This document shows positions 45,374 to 54,119 of a stretch of DNA of 64,000 nt, one piece after another (positions within the stretch are counted from its first letter, which is position 1; every line of letters begins with the position of its first letter). Made by a program: the position numbers and the translations under genes. Below the pieces are notes generated by a model. It did no database searches, was not told where the DNA came from, and saw nothing but the letters and a program-made list of their open reading frames with translations. Location of the stretch: contig CAURZK010000005.1 in NCBI GenBank assembly GCA_963529855.1, positions 186,001 to 250,000 on the forward strand, read 5' to 3'. Source of the DNA: 34-65-8 sp963529855. GTDB lineage: Bacteria > Pseudomonadota > Alphaproteobacteria > Sphingomonadales > Sphingomonadaceae.

Positions 45374-46111
45374 TCACCGGCGGCGCTTGCCGAACGTCAC
45401 GTTTTCAGCCTTCATGTCCGGACGACCGCGGCCAAGCCTTCTCGCCCAACCGGCCAGATCGCGCACGATGGGTATCCGGTCGAACAGGCGCTGATGGCCG
45501 ATATCGGTACGCGAACGGCGCTGGGTACCCAGCATTGCGAATTCGGTGACAAGTTCGGGATGGGCGCGCCGCATCCAGACGAAAGCTCCGTCGATCGGCG
45601 GGCGGATGGCAGGATCGAAGCCCGGTTGCGCCGCGGCCTTCGGATCAGGAAGAAAGTCGGGCGCGAGATAGCGCGTCAGGTAATTTGCCGCGACTGAGGC
45701 AGCGCGCGAAGAAAACCCCATGAAATGCGCGCCGATGATATCGCTTTGAGGAAGGTTTTGGGGATCGCTCGCGACGTAACCGCCGTAGAATACGTCCCAT
45801 TCGGGCGGCAGCCGGTATTGGTCGAGCGCCGGTCGCAGGAAGTCGCAGTCGTCCTGCAGGATCAGGATCGACTGGCCCGCGGCGGCAGCATCCTGCAACA
45901 ATGCCAGATGACTGAGGAACGCCCCATGCGACCCGGCACGCAGGAACAGCCCCGGCCTTTCGCAGGAAATTGCGGGAAAGAACGCGACGCGCGGATCGCC
46001 CAGAATTCCGGCGGCACGCAGTTCGCGTTCCATCTCGGTCCGGCGATCGGTGCGCTGGGCCAGGTTGACGATCCGGATGCGGTCGAAGGCAGCGAACAGC
46101 GGCGGGGTCAT
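45374..46111 (-). CDS. Glycosyltransferase family 25
   Basis: This 245-residue protein has the GT25 signatures RIRIVNLAQRTDRRTEM at the N-terminus, GAFLSHLALLQDAA, and the acidic motif ILILQDDCDFL. GT25 enzymes add galactose or other hexoses in lipo-oligosaccharide synthesis. It is the last gene of the long reverse XrtV operon and overlaps the SGNH-like gene by 4 bases. Confidence 0.88.
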   Translation of the reverse strand: MTPPLFAAFDRIRIVNLAQRTDRRTEMERELRAAGILGDPRVAFFPAISCERPGLFLRAGSHGAFLSHLALLQDAAAAGQSILILQDDCDFLRPALDQYRLPPEWDVFYGGYVASDPQNLPQSDIIGAHFMGFSSRAASVAANYLTRYLAPDFLPDPKAAAQPGFDPAIRPPIDGAFVWMRRAHPELVTEFAMLGTQRRSRTDIGHQRLFDRIPIVRDLAGWARRLGRGRPDMKAENVTFGKRRR

Positions 46112-47265
46112 TGGTTCGCTTTCCCTTGGGCCGACTTGGCCAGTTCGCGCGCGACGAGGGCATCGAGTGCAGAGGCCAGCCTGCGGTCATTGGCGTCGGT
46201 GAAGTGACTGTCCGGCAGATAGGCGGCAGCATCGTTCGGATCGATGACGGTATGCGTGGCGAGATGAGGGATGTCATCGCGTTCCAGCGTAGAGGCGAGC
46301 GCGCTGTAAAGCTGATTCCCATAACCAAGGCTGTCGACCAGATAGATTACCGGTATCAAATCACGCTCTCGCGCTTTGCTGGCGAAATCGGCGACGATAG
46401 CGTTTGCGACCTGCACTGCTTCGCTGTCGGGATCGTAACCTTGTGCGCTGATAACCGTGCCGCGCAGGGTCCGGTCGCGACGTTGAGCCCAGGCGCGCCG
46501 CAGCATCCGGACCAAGGTCGAATTATCGAGCCAGGTTTCACGCAACAGGAATGCATCGTAGAACGGGTCTGTCCGCGCGAATGTGCCCATGGCGCTGTTC
46601 CAGGCCGTGCGGTCCTCCAATATGCGCGCGTATTCGGCAAAGCTGTCGTACGGCGGCGGTATGCGGCGCAGCGCCCCATCGACGATCACGAACCGGTCGG
46701 CGGTATAGGGCAGGGCAAAGCTGCTGTTCCAGTTGATCGGCGCGGGCGAGGTGATCATCGGGAGAGTGGACGACATGACCGCCAAGACCGCGACCTTGCT
46801 GTCGTCCCGCCCCCGGTCCCTGAGGAACGCACCGTATGCCCAGTTCATCGTGGCACCGGGCGCACCTATGCTGCGTGCGCTCAGGCGCGGGGACACCTCC
46901 TGCAGCGCATCGGCCAGCCGCATCGCGTGCGACATTCCATATATGCTGACTTGTACCCCGTCAGGCTTGGCCGGACGGCGCGTCGCGACCAGCGGATCGT
47001 ACCAGCCTGCCTGGGTTATCGGTGCCGACTGGTCAGGATCGCTGCGGGTGGCCCGGCGCAGACGGCCTTCCATCGATCGCCCATAATCGAAGAACATCGC
47101 GAGCTTGCCCGGGTTGGTTTCGCGCGGGTCTTGCGGATAGGTGAACAGGCTGCCCATTGCGACGTCCAGGGCGATCAGGAATGCAAGCGCCCATCCCAGT
47201 GTAGCCCAGACCCGTCGGCGATGCGACGGGTCAGAACTGGAAGTAGATGAACTGGGCAGGTTCAT
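46108..47265 (-). CDS. SGNH-like partner of MBOAT (AlgJ/AlgX-like)
   Basis: The 385-residue protein has one N-terminal membrane helix (about 20-40) and a periplasmic SGNH-like domain: the nucleophile block is SIYGMSHAMRL (Ser112) and the Asp-x-His block is PDSHFTDANDRR near residue 355. Proteins of this type cooperate with MBOAT acyltransferases in alginate and cellulose acetylation, taking the acyl group on Ser and passing it to the polymer. Its start overlaps the MBOAT gene end by 35 bases, which supports the pairing. Confidence 0.82.
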   Translation of the reverse strand: MNLPSSSTSSSDPSHRRRVWATLGWALAFLIALDVAMGSLFTYPQDPRETNPGKLAMFFDYGRSMEGRLRRATRSDPDQSAPITQAGWYDPLVATRRPAKPDGVQVSIYGMSHAMRLADALQEVSPRLSARSIGAPGATMNWAYGAFLRDRGRDDSKVAVLAVMSSTLPMITSPAPINWNSSFALPYTADRFVIVDGALRRIPPPYDSFAEYARILEDRTAWNSAMGTFARTDPFYDAFLLRETWLDNSTLVRMLRRAWAQRRDRTLRGTVISAQGYDPDSEAVQVANAIVADFASKARERDLIPVIYLVDSLGYGNQLYSALASTLERDDIPHLATHTVIDPNDAAAYLPDSHFTDANDRRLASALDALVARELAKSAQGKANQ

Positions 47266-48853
47266 TGCTTGCTCCCATCACTGTCAAAAATGCCATCGCC
47301 GCCAGCGCCAGCCCGACCACCCAGGCTGGCAATCGCTGGTAAAAGCGTGCCTCACCTCCGCTGCGATATTGCGCGATTTCCCAGCCCGCCAGCAGGATCA
47401 CGCCTGCAGCGGCCGACAGCGACGGCTGCGCCGCATTGACGGTCAGACCGCCTGCGCCCGTAAACAGGGTTTCGGTGAACGACACGGCCTGCGACAGTGA
47501 TGTGGCCCGAAACAGCAGCCAGCCATAAAGCGTGACCAGCCCGAACCCGAACATCTTGGCCACAGCCTGCAGGCGGCCATCCCGTGCTTCGCCCAGACGG
47601 TCGCGGATGACCCTGTGCGCGCTCAGGATCGTTCCATGATAAACGCCCCACAGGACATAATTCCACGCAGCGCCGTGCCACAATCCGCCTAGCACCATCG
47701 TCAGCATCAAGTTGCGGCAGGTAAATGCCAGCGTACCCCGATTGCCGCCAAGTGACTTGTACAGGTAATCGCTGAGCCAGGTGGACAGGCTGATGTGCCA
47801 TCGTTGCCAGAATTCGCGTGGGGACCGCGCAAAATAGGGCAGATTGAAATTGCGCATCAGCTCGACGCCGAACAGCTTCGCCGTGCCGCGAGCGATGTCG
47901 GAATAGCCCGAAAAATCGCAGTAGATCTGCACTGTGAACGCCAGCGTGCCGACCACGACCGTGCCCCATGTCGCATCGGGCGAGGCGAAGGCCTGGTCGG
48001 CGGTAGAGGCAAATCCATCGGCGATGGCGACTTTCTTGAACAGCCCGAACGCGATCAGGAACAGCCCGCGGGTGATCTGTTCAAAGGAGACTGAACGCGG
48101 GCTCATCATTTGCGGCAGCAGGTTTCGCGCGCGCTCGATCGGGCCCGCGACCAGCTGCGGAAAGAAAGCCACGAACAGCGCGAAATCGAAATAGCGGTCC
48201 GTCGGCTTCAGTTCGCGCCGATAGATGTCGATTGCATAACTCATCGATTGGAAGGTGTAGAAAGATATTCCGACCGGAAGAACGATGTCGAAATGCCGTG
48301 CCTCAGCCGCGATGCCGGCAGCATTCAGGCTGGTTACGAGACTATCGATGAAGAAGTTGAAGTACTTGAAAAATCCCAGGATCGTCAGCTGGATTACGAT
48401 CGAGATCAGCAGGCAGGTCTTGCGTCGCCGCTGTTCCGGCATGCGCACCAGGATGTGATGGGCCGCGGCGAGGCCCAGCAGGGCCAGCGGAATGATCGCC
48501 AGCACTTGAGGCATCAACGGGGAGAGCAGCGGAACGTCCCCTTTCGCGCCGCCGAGCATCTGCAGCACTGCCGAAAAGTCCGTGCCCAGAAGCAGCACGG
48601 CTGCGCTCGACAGGAACACAGCCGGAATGACGATCTGCTTGCGCGTTAACCGGCCACGGTCGAGCAGCAGCCCGGTCCAGTAGTCGATCGAAGTCGACAG
48701 GATCATCAGGAACAGGAAACGCCAGTCCCACCATCCGTAGAAGACGTAACTCGCGCCGAGCAGCATCCAGTTCTGCCCGCGGAAGGGCAATACGCGGTAC
48801 GCGGCGTAGACCACTGCCAGGAAGATCAGGAACTCGATCGAATTGAACAGCAT
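47231..48853 (-). CDS. MBOAT-family O-acyltransferase
   Basis: The start is ATG 48853 (MLFNSIEFLIFL), the usual beginning of AlgI-type proteins; an in-frame ATG 18 bases upstream is less typical. The 540-residue membrane protein has 11 or more helices and the conserved MBOAT region with the catalytic His in LWHGAAWNYVLWG (near residue 393). It would move acyl groups, probably acetyl, across the membrane to the SGNH-like partner encoded next. Confidence 0.92.
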   Translation of the reverse strand: MLFNSIEFLIFLAVVYAAYRVLPFRGQNWMLLGASYVFYGWWDWRFLFLMILSTSIDYWTGLLLDRGRLTRKQIVIPAVFLSSAAVLLLGTDFSAVLQMLGGAKGDVPLLSPLMPQVLAIIPLALLGLAAAHHILVRMPEQRRRKTCLLISIVIQLTILGFFKYFNFFIDSLVTSLNAAGIAAEARHFDIVLPVGISFYTFQSMSYAIDIYRRELKPTDRYFDFALFVAFFPQLVAGPIERARNLLPQMMSPRSVSFEQITRGLFLIAFGLFKKVAIADGFASTADQAFASPDATWGTVVVGTLAFTVQIYCDFSGYSDIARGTAKLFGVELMRNFNLPYFARSPREFWQRWHISLSTWLSDYLYKSLGGNRGTLAFTCRNLMLTMVLGGLWHGAAWNYVLWGVYHGTILSAHRVIRDRLGEARDGRLQAVAKMFGFGLVTLYGWLLFRATSLSQAVSFTETLFTGAGGLTVNAAQPSLSAAAGVILLAGWEIAQYRSGGEARFYQRLPAWVVGLALAAMAFLTVMGASNEPAQFIYFQF

Positions 48854-48874
48854 GCGATCAGCGTGCCCCAATGA

Positions 48875-49057
48875 TCAGCCGCTTGCCCCCCGGCCGTTCG
48901 TGCATGACCATAGCCGCGATATCGGGCCGCACAACGCGGTGCTTGCGGCGGCGTATGCCCCGTCCCCGCCCGGGACGGCACAGCCCAGACCAATCGCGGC
49001 GCCCGCGGTGCGAAGTGCGTCTGTTTCGCAGCTGGTCGTCAGGCGCATTAGGCTCAC
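48875..49057 (-). CDS. Possible small ORF between acyltransferase genes
   Basis: A 60-codon reverse frame fills most of the 220-base gap between the acyltransferase-3 and MBOAT genes, in the same orientation as the operon. The product (four cysteines, Ala/Gly-rich, no clear signal peptide) matches nothing I recognise. It may be only a chance frame. Confidence 0.2.
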   Translation of the reverse strand: MSLMRLTTSCETDALRTAGAAIGLGCAVPGGDGAYAAASTALCGPISRLWSCTNGRGASG

Positions 49058-49073
49058 GCCAGCCGAGGATAGA

Positions 49074-50255
49074 TCAACGGGAGTGATCGCTCAGGCCGCT
49101 GCTTGTCACCGCCTCGCGATGGAGCGGGATGTCGCGCGCGCGCCAGTCCCGCTCGATTGCGCGCCGCCATTGCAACAGGGGGCGTTCGAGACAGTGATGC
49201 AAGGCGTAGGACGCCGCGAACGCGAGCGCGATGCCCAGGGTCATGGCGCCCGGCATCCCGATGCTGCGGGCAAGCGGTTCGGCTGCTTCAATGAAGATGC
49301 CGTGGAGAAGGTAGAGGAGGTAGGACAACGTCCCGATCAATCTCAGCGGCGCCATGTCCAGCAGCTTGTGAATCCAGCCTCTGTCGCGGATCGCGGCATT
49401 GAAAATGAGGATTAGGCCAATGCCCTGGACCGTGTAGCGCAGGGTATAGCGAAACATGTCGTCGCGCAGCACGAAGCTGAGCAACAGCAATGCGCCGCCC
49501 AACAGATACGACGGAGCGATATCGGGCAGCCGGTCTTCGGCGTCGATCACCGGGTTGTTCCACAGCGCCAGGATTGCCCCGAACAGGATCGAATCGATCC
49601 GGGTGTGGGTGTAGACGGCGATGTTCTGTGTATTTTCGTCGCTCGCATATTCGAGCAGGCGGAAGGTCAGCACGACCGCACAAATTGCGGCGCAGGCCAG
49701 TGCGCACCGGGCAGGTCCGCGTTTCACCATCAGCGATATCGCGGCGAAGGGGAACAGCAGGTAGAAATGCTCTTCCACCGCCAGCGACCACAACCCGATC
49801 GGGACGCTGCTGTACTGGAAGTAATTGCTCAGGAAGAGGAAGTCCGCCGCGAGCCACTGCGGATTGAGTTCCTCGTTAAGGCCAAGGCAGGAAAAAAGGA
49901 CGGCTATGCCGATCGCCGCCCACATCGGCGGTATGATCCGGACCGCACGGCGCAAGTAGAATGCCTTGTAGCTGACTTTACCATTGGCGATCAGCTCGCG
50001 CCGCAAAAGGGTGGTGATCAGATACCCGCTTAGGAAGAAGAACAGCGTAACCCCGAACTGACCGGGCACGACATCGCCGAGGCCGACATGCGAGAGCATG
50101 ACGATGATGATGGCCGCGGCGCGAAACCCGTCGAGCGAAGGGATCGTGCCTTGGGGGCGCGCAGGCGATCCCGGGCCGTCAGTGCCCGGTCCGGCGCGAT
50201 CGACGCGCTGCAGACTCTCGCCTTCGGCCCGTTCGCTGCGATGCCCCCCTGGCAC
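49074..50255 (-). CDS. Acyltransferase family 3 (OafA/YrhL-like)
   Basis: About 393 residues from GTG 50255, which lies 11 bases after the EpsD stop; upstream codons in the frame fall inside epsD and read as non-coding. It has ten or so membrane helices and the acyltransferase-3 signatures: FRAAAIIIVMLSHVG with the essential His, QFGVTLFFFLSGYLITTLL, and LWSLAVEEHFYLLFP. These proteins O-acetylate or O-acylate polysaccharides. It stands beside an MBOAT system, giving the locus two separate acylation routes. Confidence 0.88.
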   Translation of the reverse strand: MPGGHRSERAEGESLQRVDRAGPGTDGPGSPARPQGTIPSLDGFRAAAIIIVMLSHVGLGDVVPGQFGVTLFFFLSGYLITTLLRRELIANGKVSYKAFYLRRAVRIIPPMWAAIGIAVLFSCLGLNEELNPQWLAADFLFLSNYFQYSSVPIGLWSLAVEEHFYLLFPFAAISLMVKRGPARCALACAAICAVVLTFRLLEYASDENTQNIAVYTHTRIDSILFGAILALWNNPVIDAEDRLPDIAPSYLLGGALLLLSFVLRDDMFRYTLRYTVQGIGLILIFNAAIRDRGWIHKLLDMAPLRLIGTLSYLLYLLHGIFIEAAEPLARSIGMPGAMTLGIALAFAASYALHHCLERPLLQWRRAIERDWRARDIPLHREAVTSSGLSDHSR

Positions 50256-50265
50256 GACTGGCGGT

Positions 50266-51150
50266 CTATTCGGCAGCCTTGGCCGGGGTCTGCATCGCGG
50301 CCTTCGCCGCGCCATTGTTGGCGACGGCTGTCTTGGGGGCCGAATACCCGCTCTGGTAATCGATGCCGGCCTCGGCCTTGGCTGCCTTGATGCGGGCGTC
50401 AAGCTGTTCGGCAACCTCCAGCTGCTGGATCATGTTTGTGGCGACCGCGGTTACCTGGTTCTGCGGGACAGGCGTGGGCCGGCTCTCGAGAATCTGGCTA
50501 ACCGTAACACCGCCATTGCCGGGTATGACGAACGGTTCGCTGGTGCCCACCGCCTTGACCTGGCGGTACATTTCAACGGGCAGCGAGGCGCTGTCGATGC
50601 GGACATTGCCGCGTTCGAACTTGATCCCCAGCCGATTGAGCGCAGCCACCGCTTCGTCCATCGATTTGACCGGTCGAAGCGCCTCGAGATAGTCGTTTCG
50701 CGGGGGCGTGGCGAACCGGATCTGATCCACGGCATAGACCGTGCGGTCGGCAAACATCTGCGGGTTGGAATTGACGAATTCGTTGATCTTGGCGGCGGTC
50801 GGCTGCTTCAGGTCGCGCGCTGTCTGCTGGGCGAGCATCTGCACCAGCAAGGCTTCTTCTAGCTGGCGACGACGCATTACGAATTCGGGGCTCGACTCGA
50901 TGCCGGATTCGCGTGCCAGATCGGCGAGCAGCCGCCGGTTGATCACGTTATCGAGAGCGACGTTGCGCATTTCGTCCTGGGCGGCACCTTCGGGAAGTTC
51001 GGCATTGCCCAGCTCGGCATTGAGTTCCTGCATGGTGACTTCTTCGCCGTTGACCACGGCAACGACCTGACCTTCGGGAGCCTTGTCGCAACCCGCCAGC
51101 AGCGCCACGGCCAGCAGGCCCGTCATCATGCGTGATGTGTTCGTCATCAT
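50266..51150 (-). CDS. epsD: EpsD-family peptidyl-prolyl isomerase-like lipoprotein
   Basis: A 294-residue lipoprotein (lipobox LLAGC, about residues 17-21) with a SurA/PpiC-like helical N-terminal domain starting VVAVVNGEEVTMQELNAEL and LDNVINRRLLADLAR. The following part matches EpsD proteins of exosortase loci, where a parvulin-like chaperone is expected to fold export components. The classical parvulin catalytic core is not obvious, so it may act as a chaperone only. It is 53 bases downstream of epsI. Confidence 0.83.
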   Translation of the reverse strand: MMTNTSRMMTGLLAVALLAGCDKAPEGQVVAVVNGEEVTMQELNAELGNAELPEGAAQDEMRNVALDNVINRRLLADLARESGIESSPEFVMRRRQLEEALLVQMLAQQTARDLKQPTAAKINEFVNSNPQMFADRTVYAVDQIRFATPPRNDYLEALRPVKSMDEAVAALNRLGIKFERGNVRIDSASLPVEMYRQVKAVGTSEPFVIPGNGGVTVSQILESRPTPVPQNQVTAVATNMIQQLEVAEQLDARIKAAKAEAGIDYQSGYSAPKTAVANNGAAKAAMQTPAKAAE

Positions 51151-51203
51151 TTTGGTCCCTCATTATCCAGTGCGCACGGCGCACAGCTTGTCTATCCGCG
51201 GCT

Positions 51204-51905
51204 CTATTGGCCGCCGCTGAGCATCACTGATCGGAGTTTGGCAGGAGAAGCTGCGATGAACGATCGGGTGAAATCCTTGAGCATACCAAGCTCAGCCCCG
51301 GAATTGCCGAACGTCGATACGCGAAACAGCAGCCCGTCGGGAATTATGCCGCGCAGGTTGGCTGCGATCACTGCAAGCCGCTGCTCCGACCATTGCTGCG
51401 GGAACTGCGAACCGACACGGGTCCAGTAAAGTACGGTTTCTTCCCGGTCGCGGGCCTTGGCGACGAACGCATGGGCCGGCAACGTCAGGCTCGGCCCGAG
51501 AGGTATCCGGGTCTGCTCCGTCTGGGAGAGCGTGAAGCCGCCCGCCGGATAGCAGACCTCTGGCCGATGGATCTGCAGAACCCCGTCCTGCCGGTTGTTG
51601 TAAGCGGCGAGGAACATCACCGCCTCGCCCGCCGGGTTGGTGTAAATGCGCGTGACCAGATTGTCGTAAAGGCGTTCCGACAATGCATCGGGCGGCGGAA
51701 GAACGACCCCGCTGACAGTCGCGAACTGCCACTGCCCTACACTGTCCGGAATCAGATCCTCGAATTCCTTTTTTGGCAGCTTGGGCCGGTTGGGTACCGG
51801 CGCCCGGGCGAATGCGGTTGCCGATGCGGCCATCATTCCCAGGCCGATAATCACCTTGCGGCGATCGAGCCGAACATTGCCCAGTGTCGTTTCTTGCCGG
51901 GTCAT
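51204..51905 (-). CDS. epsI: Exosortase-associated protein EpsI (V type)
   Basis: The 233-residue protein has an N-terminal signal with a twin-arginine start (RRKVIIGLGMMAASATAFA, residues 15-33) and an EpsI domain with the hallmark IHRPEVCYPAGGF, which includes an invariant Cys. EpsI proteins are found fused to or next to exosortases and are required for exopolysaccharide production in studied cases, though the reaction is unknown. It overlaps the XrtV gene by 4 bases. Confidence 0.9.
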   Translation of the reverse strand: MTRQETTLGNVRLDRRKVIIGLGMMAASATAFARAPVPNRPKLPKKEFEDLIPDSVGQWQFATVSGVVLPPPDALSERLYDNLVTRIYTNPAGEAVMFLAAYNNRQDGVLQIHRPEVCYPAGGFTLSQTEQTRIPLGPSLTLPAHAFVAKARDREETVLYWTRVGSQFPQQWSEQRLAVIAANLRGIIPDGLLFRVSTFGNSGAELGMLKDFTRSFIAASPAKLRSVMLSGGQ

Positions 51906-52885
51906 CGTGCCACCCTTTCAGGCGCGGCAGATCGGCGCCGCAGGACGACCCGTTCGAGCAGCATGTCCAGCAGGAAGATCAGCAGGAGGGCGTTGGCAAA
52001 CATGAAGATGCCGGCGATGTCGTGCATGAACCCCTGCGCCGTCGCTTCGCCTGCGTGGTAGGTAAGCAGGATGAGGATCAATACCCGGATGAAATTGGCC
52101 ACTATCGCCACGGGGACGACCGCCAGAAGCAGGATCGCTGCGTAGCGCAGGTTGTTCGAATGACGCATGTAGATGTAAAACGTCGTCAGCGCCGACAGCG
52201 AGACGATGGAATTGAGCCCCGAGCAAGCCGCCGCGACGAGCAGCTGGTACTGGCCGATTTGGATGGTCACCCCTGTTCCGCCGATCGGATAGCCCAGAGC
52301 CAGAAGCAAGGCGATGGCCGTTTCGCTGATCGCGATCTTCAGCGGCATCGTGATCGCGTAGATCACCGTTTCTGGCAGCGGAAAGATAAACGCGAGATAG
52401 ATCAGCGGGAATGCCAGCAGGCGCATCACCCGGGAGCCAACGAGTGCGAAGATGCACGCCAGTGCAGCCCCGTACATCACGAACCCTTCGAGCTCGACGA
52501 TCTGGGTGATCCGGGTCAGCACGAACAGGCCAAGCATCGACACCACGACGAGGGCTGCCAGCCACGCAGGGGGCGGGCGGACCTGGTCGCGGACAGCCGG
52601 CCATTTTATCCAGAGCAGCCAGATCCCGGTCATCAGGACTATCGGAGCGTGCGCGCCATCTTCGCCAGACCAGGTCTCGCTGGCAACAAAGATGAGCGTG
52701 GGCAGAATGACCAGGGCAAGCCCGGCAAGGAAGACCAGGTCGGCGATCCGGATATTCGGGACGACGCGCCGCTGCTGCAAGCGCGATTGAGGCACGTCCG
52801 CTGCTGGCGCTGCAGGCTGTTCGCCGCGCACCGTCTGCTGCGGTTCGACCAGCCGTTCCGGGCCTGCCAGCGCCGCGTTGTCCAT
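51902..52885 (-). CDS. xrtV: Exosortase V (XrtV)
   Basis: From ATG 52885, preceded by GGAGG, the protein is 327 residues long with about eight membrane helices. The three exosortase residues are visible: Cys221 in AAACSGLNSIVSL, Arg267 in NFIRVLILI, and His288 in GFMHDIAGI. Exosortases are transpeptidase-like enzymes that cut PEP-CTERM tails. The V-type label is inferred from the separate EpsI, the accessory protein at 41163 and the PEPxxW-type substrates in the window. It heads a reverse operon of seven genes. Confidence 0.9.
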   Translation of the reverse strand: MDNAALAGPERLVEPQQTVRGEQPAAPAADVPQSRLQQRRVVPNIRIADLVFLAGLALVILPTLIFVASETWSGEDGAHAPIVLMTGIWLLWIKWPAVRDQVRPPPAWLAALVVVSMLGLFVLTRITQIVELEGFVMYGAALACIFALVGSRVMRLLAFPLIYLAFIFPLPETVIYAITMPLKIAISETAIALLLALGYPIGGTGVTIQIGQYQLLVAAACSGLNSIVSLSALTTFYIYMRHSNNLRYAAILLLAVVPVAIVANFIRVLILILLTYHAGEATAQGFMHDIAGIFMFANALLLIFLLDMLLERVVLRRRSAAPERVAR

Positions 52886-53082
52886 TGCCCCTCCGTCGAA
52901 CTCGATCGTTACCACTTTAACTGCACTTTGTATTCTTGAAAGACACAAACCGGCACCGTCCTGTGTCGGAGCATTGTTCAGAAAACCGTGCCAATTTACC
53001 GCATTGGCGCAGATGTCTTTTCGGCCGCTTCAATACTCGCGGGGGAGGCGTAAACCGCAGAGGCTGCCTTTGCCAGCGCAAC

Positions 53083-53108
53083 AAAAAAGGGGCCGATAAC
53101 CCGGCCCC
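53083..53108 (-). terminator. Rho-independent terminator of the PEP-CTERM gene
   Basis: On the reverse strand a 7-base perfect stem (GGGGCCG with CGGCCCC, loop of 6) is followed by six T residues. It lies about 30 bases past the stop of the PEP-CTERM gene and before the XrtV promoter region, so the substrate gene is a separate transcript. Confidence 0.8.
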
Positions 53109-53139
53109 CTTTCAGCAACTTTCACCCGATGCGGCCGCT

Positions 53140-53778
53140 TCAGGAAAAGCGGATGCGCATCGCAGGTTCGGCCGGACGGCGACGCATGGCGAAGCCGACA
53201 CCCAGCATACCCAGGATCATCATCACCCACGTCGACGTTTCCGGCACGGCCTGGATCGCGAAATTGTCAATTTCGAAAGCATTGCGACTGGACAGCAAAC
53301 GAACTTTCGCCGCCGCATTCTGCGTGGCAGCATCGGTAAGTGTGAAAGTCACCACGCGGTTGATATTGCCGGCAGGCGGCGCAGTCGGATCCTTTACGGC
53401 CTGGCCGTCAATCTCGAACAGGATGTTGTTGGCGGCGTCGAGAATCTGGAAATCGTTGAAGATATCCATCGATCCCCACAGGAAGCTGAATTGCCCGACC
53501 GGACCGAAGCCCAGCAGGCTGAGTTCGGCCTGCGTGCCGAAAGCGGGGCCAACCGCCAGATAGTTGCCCGTGCTGCCGACAGGGCGCAGGTGCGCGCCGG
53601 GGCTGCCGGTGTTGACGATCGTGCCGCCGATGACAGGTGCCGGGGTTTCGAAATCGTACGTGGGTGCGGGGCCGCTATAGGGCCGGGTCGCCGCCGTTGA
53701 AGTGACCACTACCGCCGCATTTGCAGCAGAGCTGAACAGGGCCGCCCCAACGATAATCGGCATCAACGCGTGCTTCAT
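53140..53778 (-). CDS. PEP-CTERM sorted protein next to XrtV
   Basis: The start ATG 53778 (MKHALMPIIVGAALF) gives a signal peptide ending near residue 21 (SSAANA). The 212-residue protein has a beta-rich body (DUF4114-like or lectin-like by look, not assigned) and the C-terminal tail VPETSTWVMMILGMLGVGFAMRRR: a PET variant of the PEP motif, a membrane helix and basic residues, with a further 13-residue extension. It is a probable substrate of XrtV, whose gene begins 255 bases away on the same strand. Confidence 0.85.
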   Translation of the reverse strand: MKHALMPIIVGAALFSSAANAAVVVTSTAATRPYSGPAPTYDFETPAPVIGGTIVNTGSPGAHLRPVGSTGNYLAVGPAFGTQAELSLLGFGPVGQFSFLWGSMDIFNDFQILDAANNILFEIDGQAVKDPTAPPAGNINRVVTFTLTDAATQNAAAKVRLLSSRNAFEIDNFAIQAVPETSTWVMMILGMLGVGFAMRRRPAEPAMRIRFS

Positions 53779-54119
53779 ATCGCGTGTCCTTAAGCTCGAG
53801 CTTATGCGACCCTGAATTGCGCCGGCCAGGGCTCCCGTCGGGAAACCAGCCAGACACATTCGCAAATTCGCAGGATGCGATTCGCTAACGAACGATTAAC
53901 CGACGCCCCCAACTTGGTAAAGCGATTGTTAACCACGCTTACGCGCAAAAGCGGCAGGATTCTGAAACAGTTCCATTTCGGGACAGTGCCTCGACGCAGC
54001 TTCGCAGCATCGGCCGGACGTGACAGCCGCTCACCTGAGGGCGGCCCGCTTTTGACCGAAGGTCGGCGGCTGGTTACCAACCGGGCATTCGGGGTGGTCC
54101 CGGGTGAGGGAGGCCATAG
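53779..54119. other. Intergenic region between divergent PEP-CTERM and UDP-sugar genes
   Basis: This 341-base stretch separates two divergent genes and must hold both promoters. It is richer in A+T around 53870-53960 (several TTAAC boxes), but no clear consensus promoter can be fixed by eye. The end carries GGGAGG, a strong ribosome site for the gene at 54120. An open frame across it has no coding character. Confidence 0.5.

Noticed and set aside
46111..47250. Forward open frame opposite the SGNH-like gene
   Set aside because: The reverse frame has SGNH motifs and overlaps properly with its operon neighbours.
51884..52939. Forward open frame opposite the XrtV gene
   Set aside because: Highly charged Arg/His/Gln-rich product; the reverse gene has all three exosortase residues.
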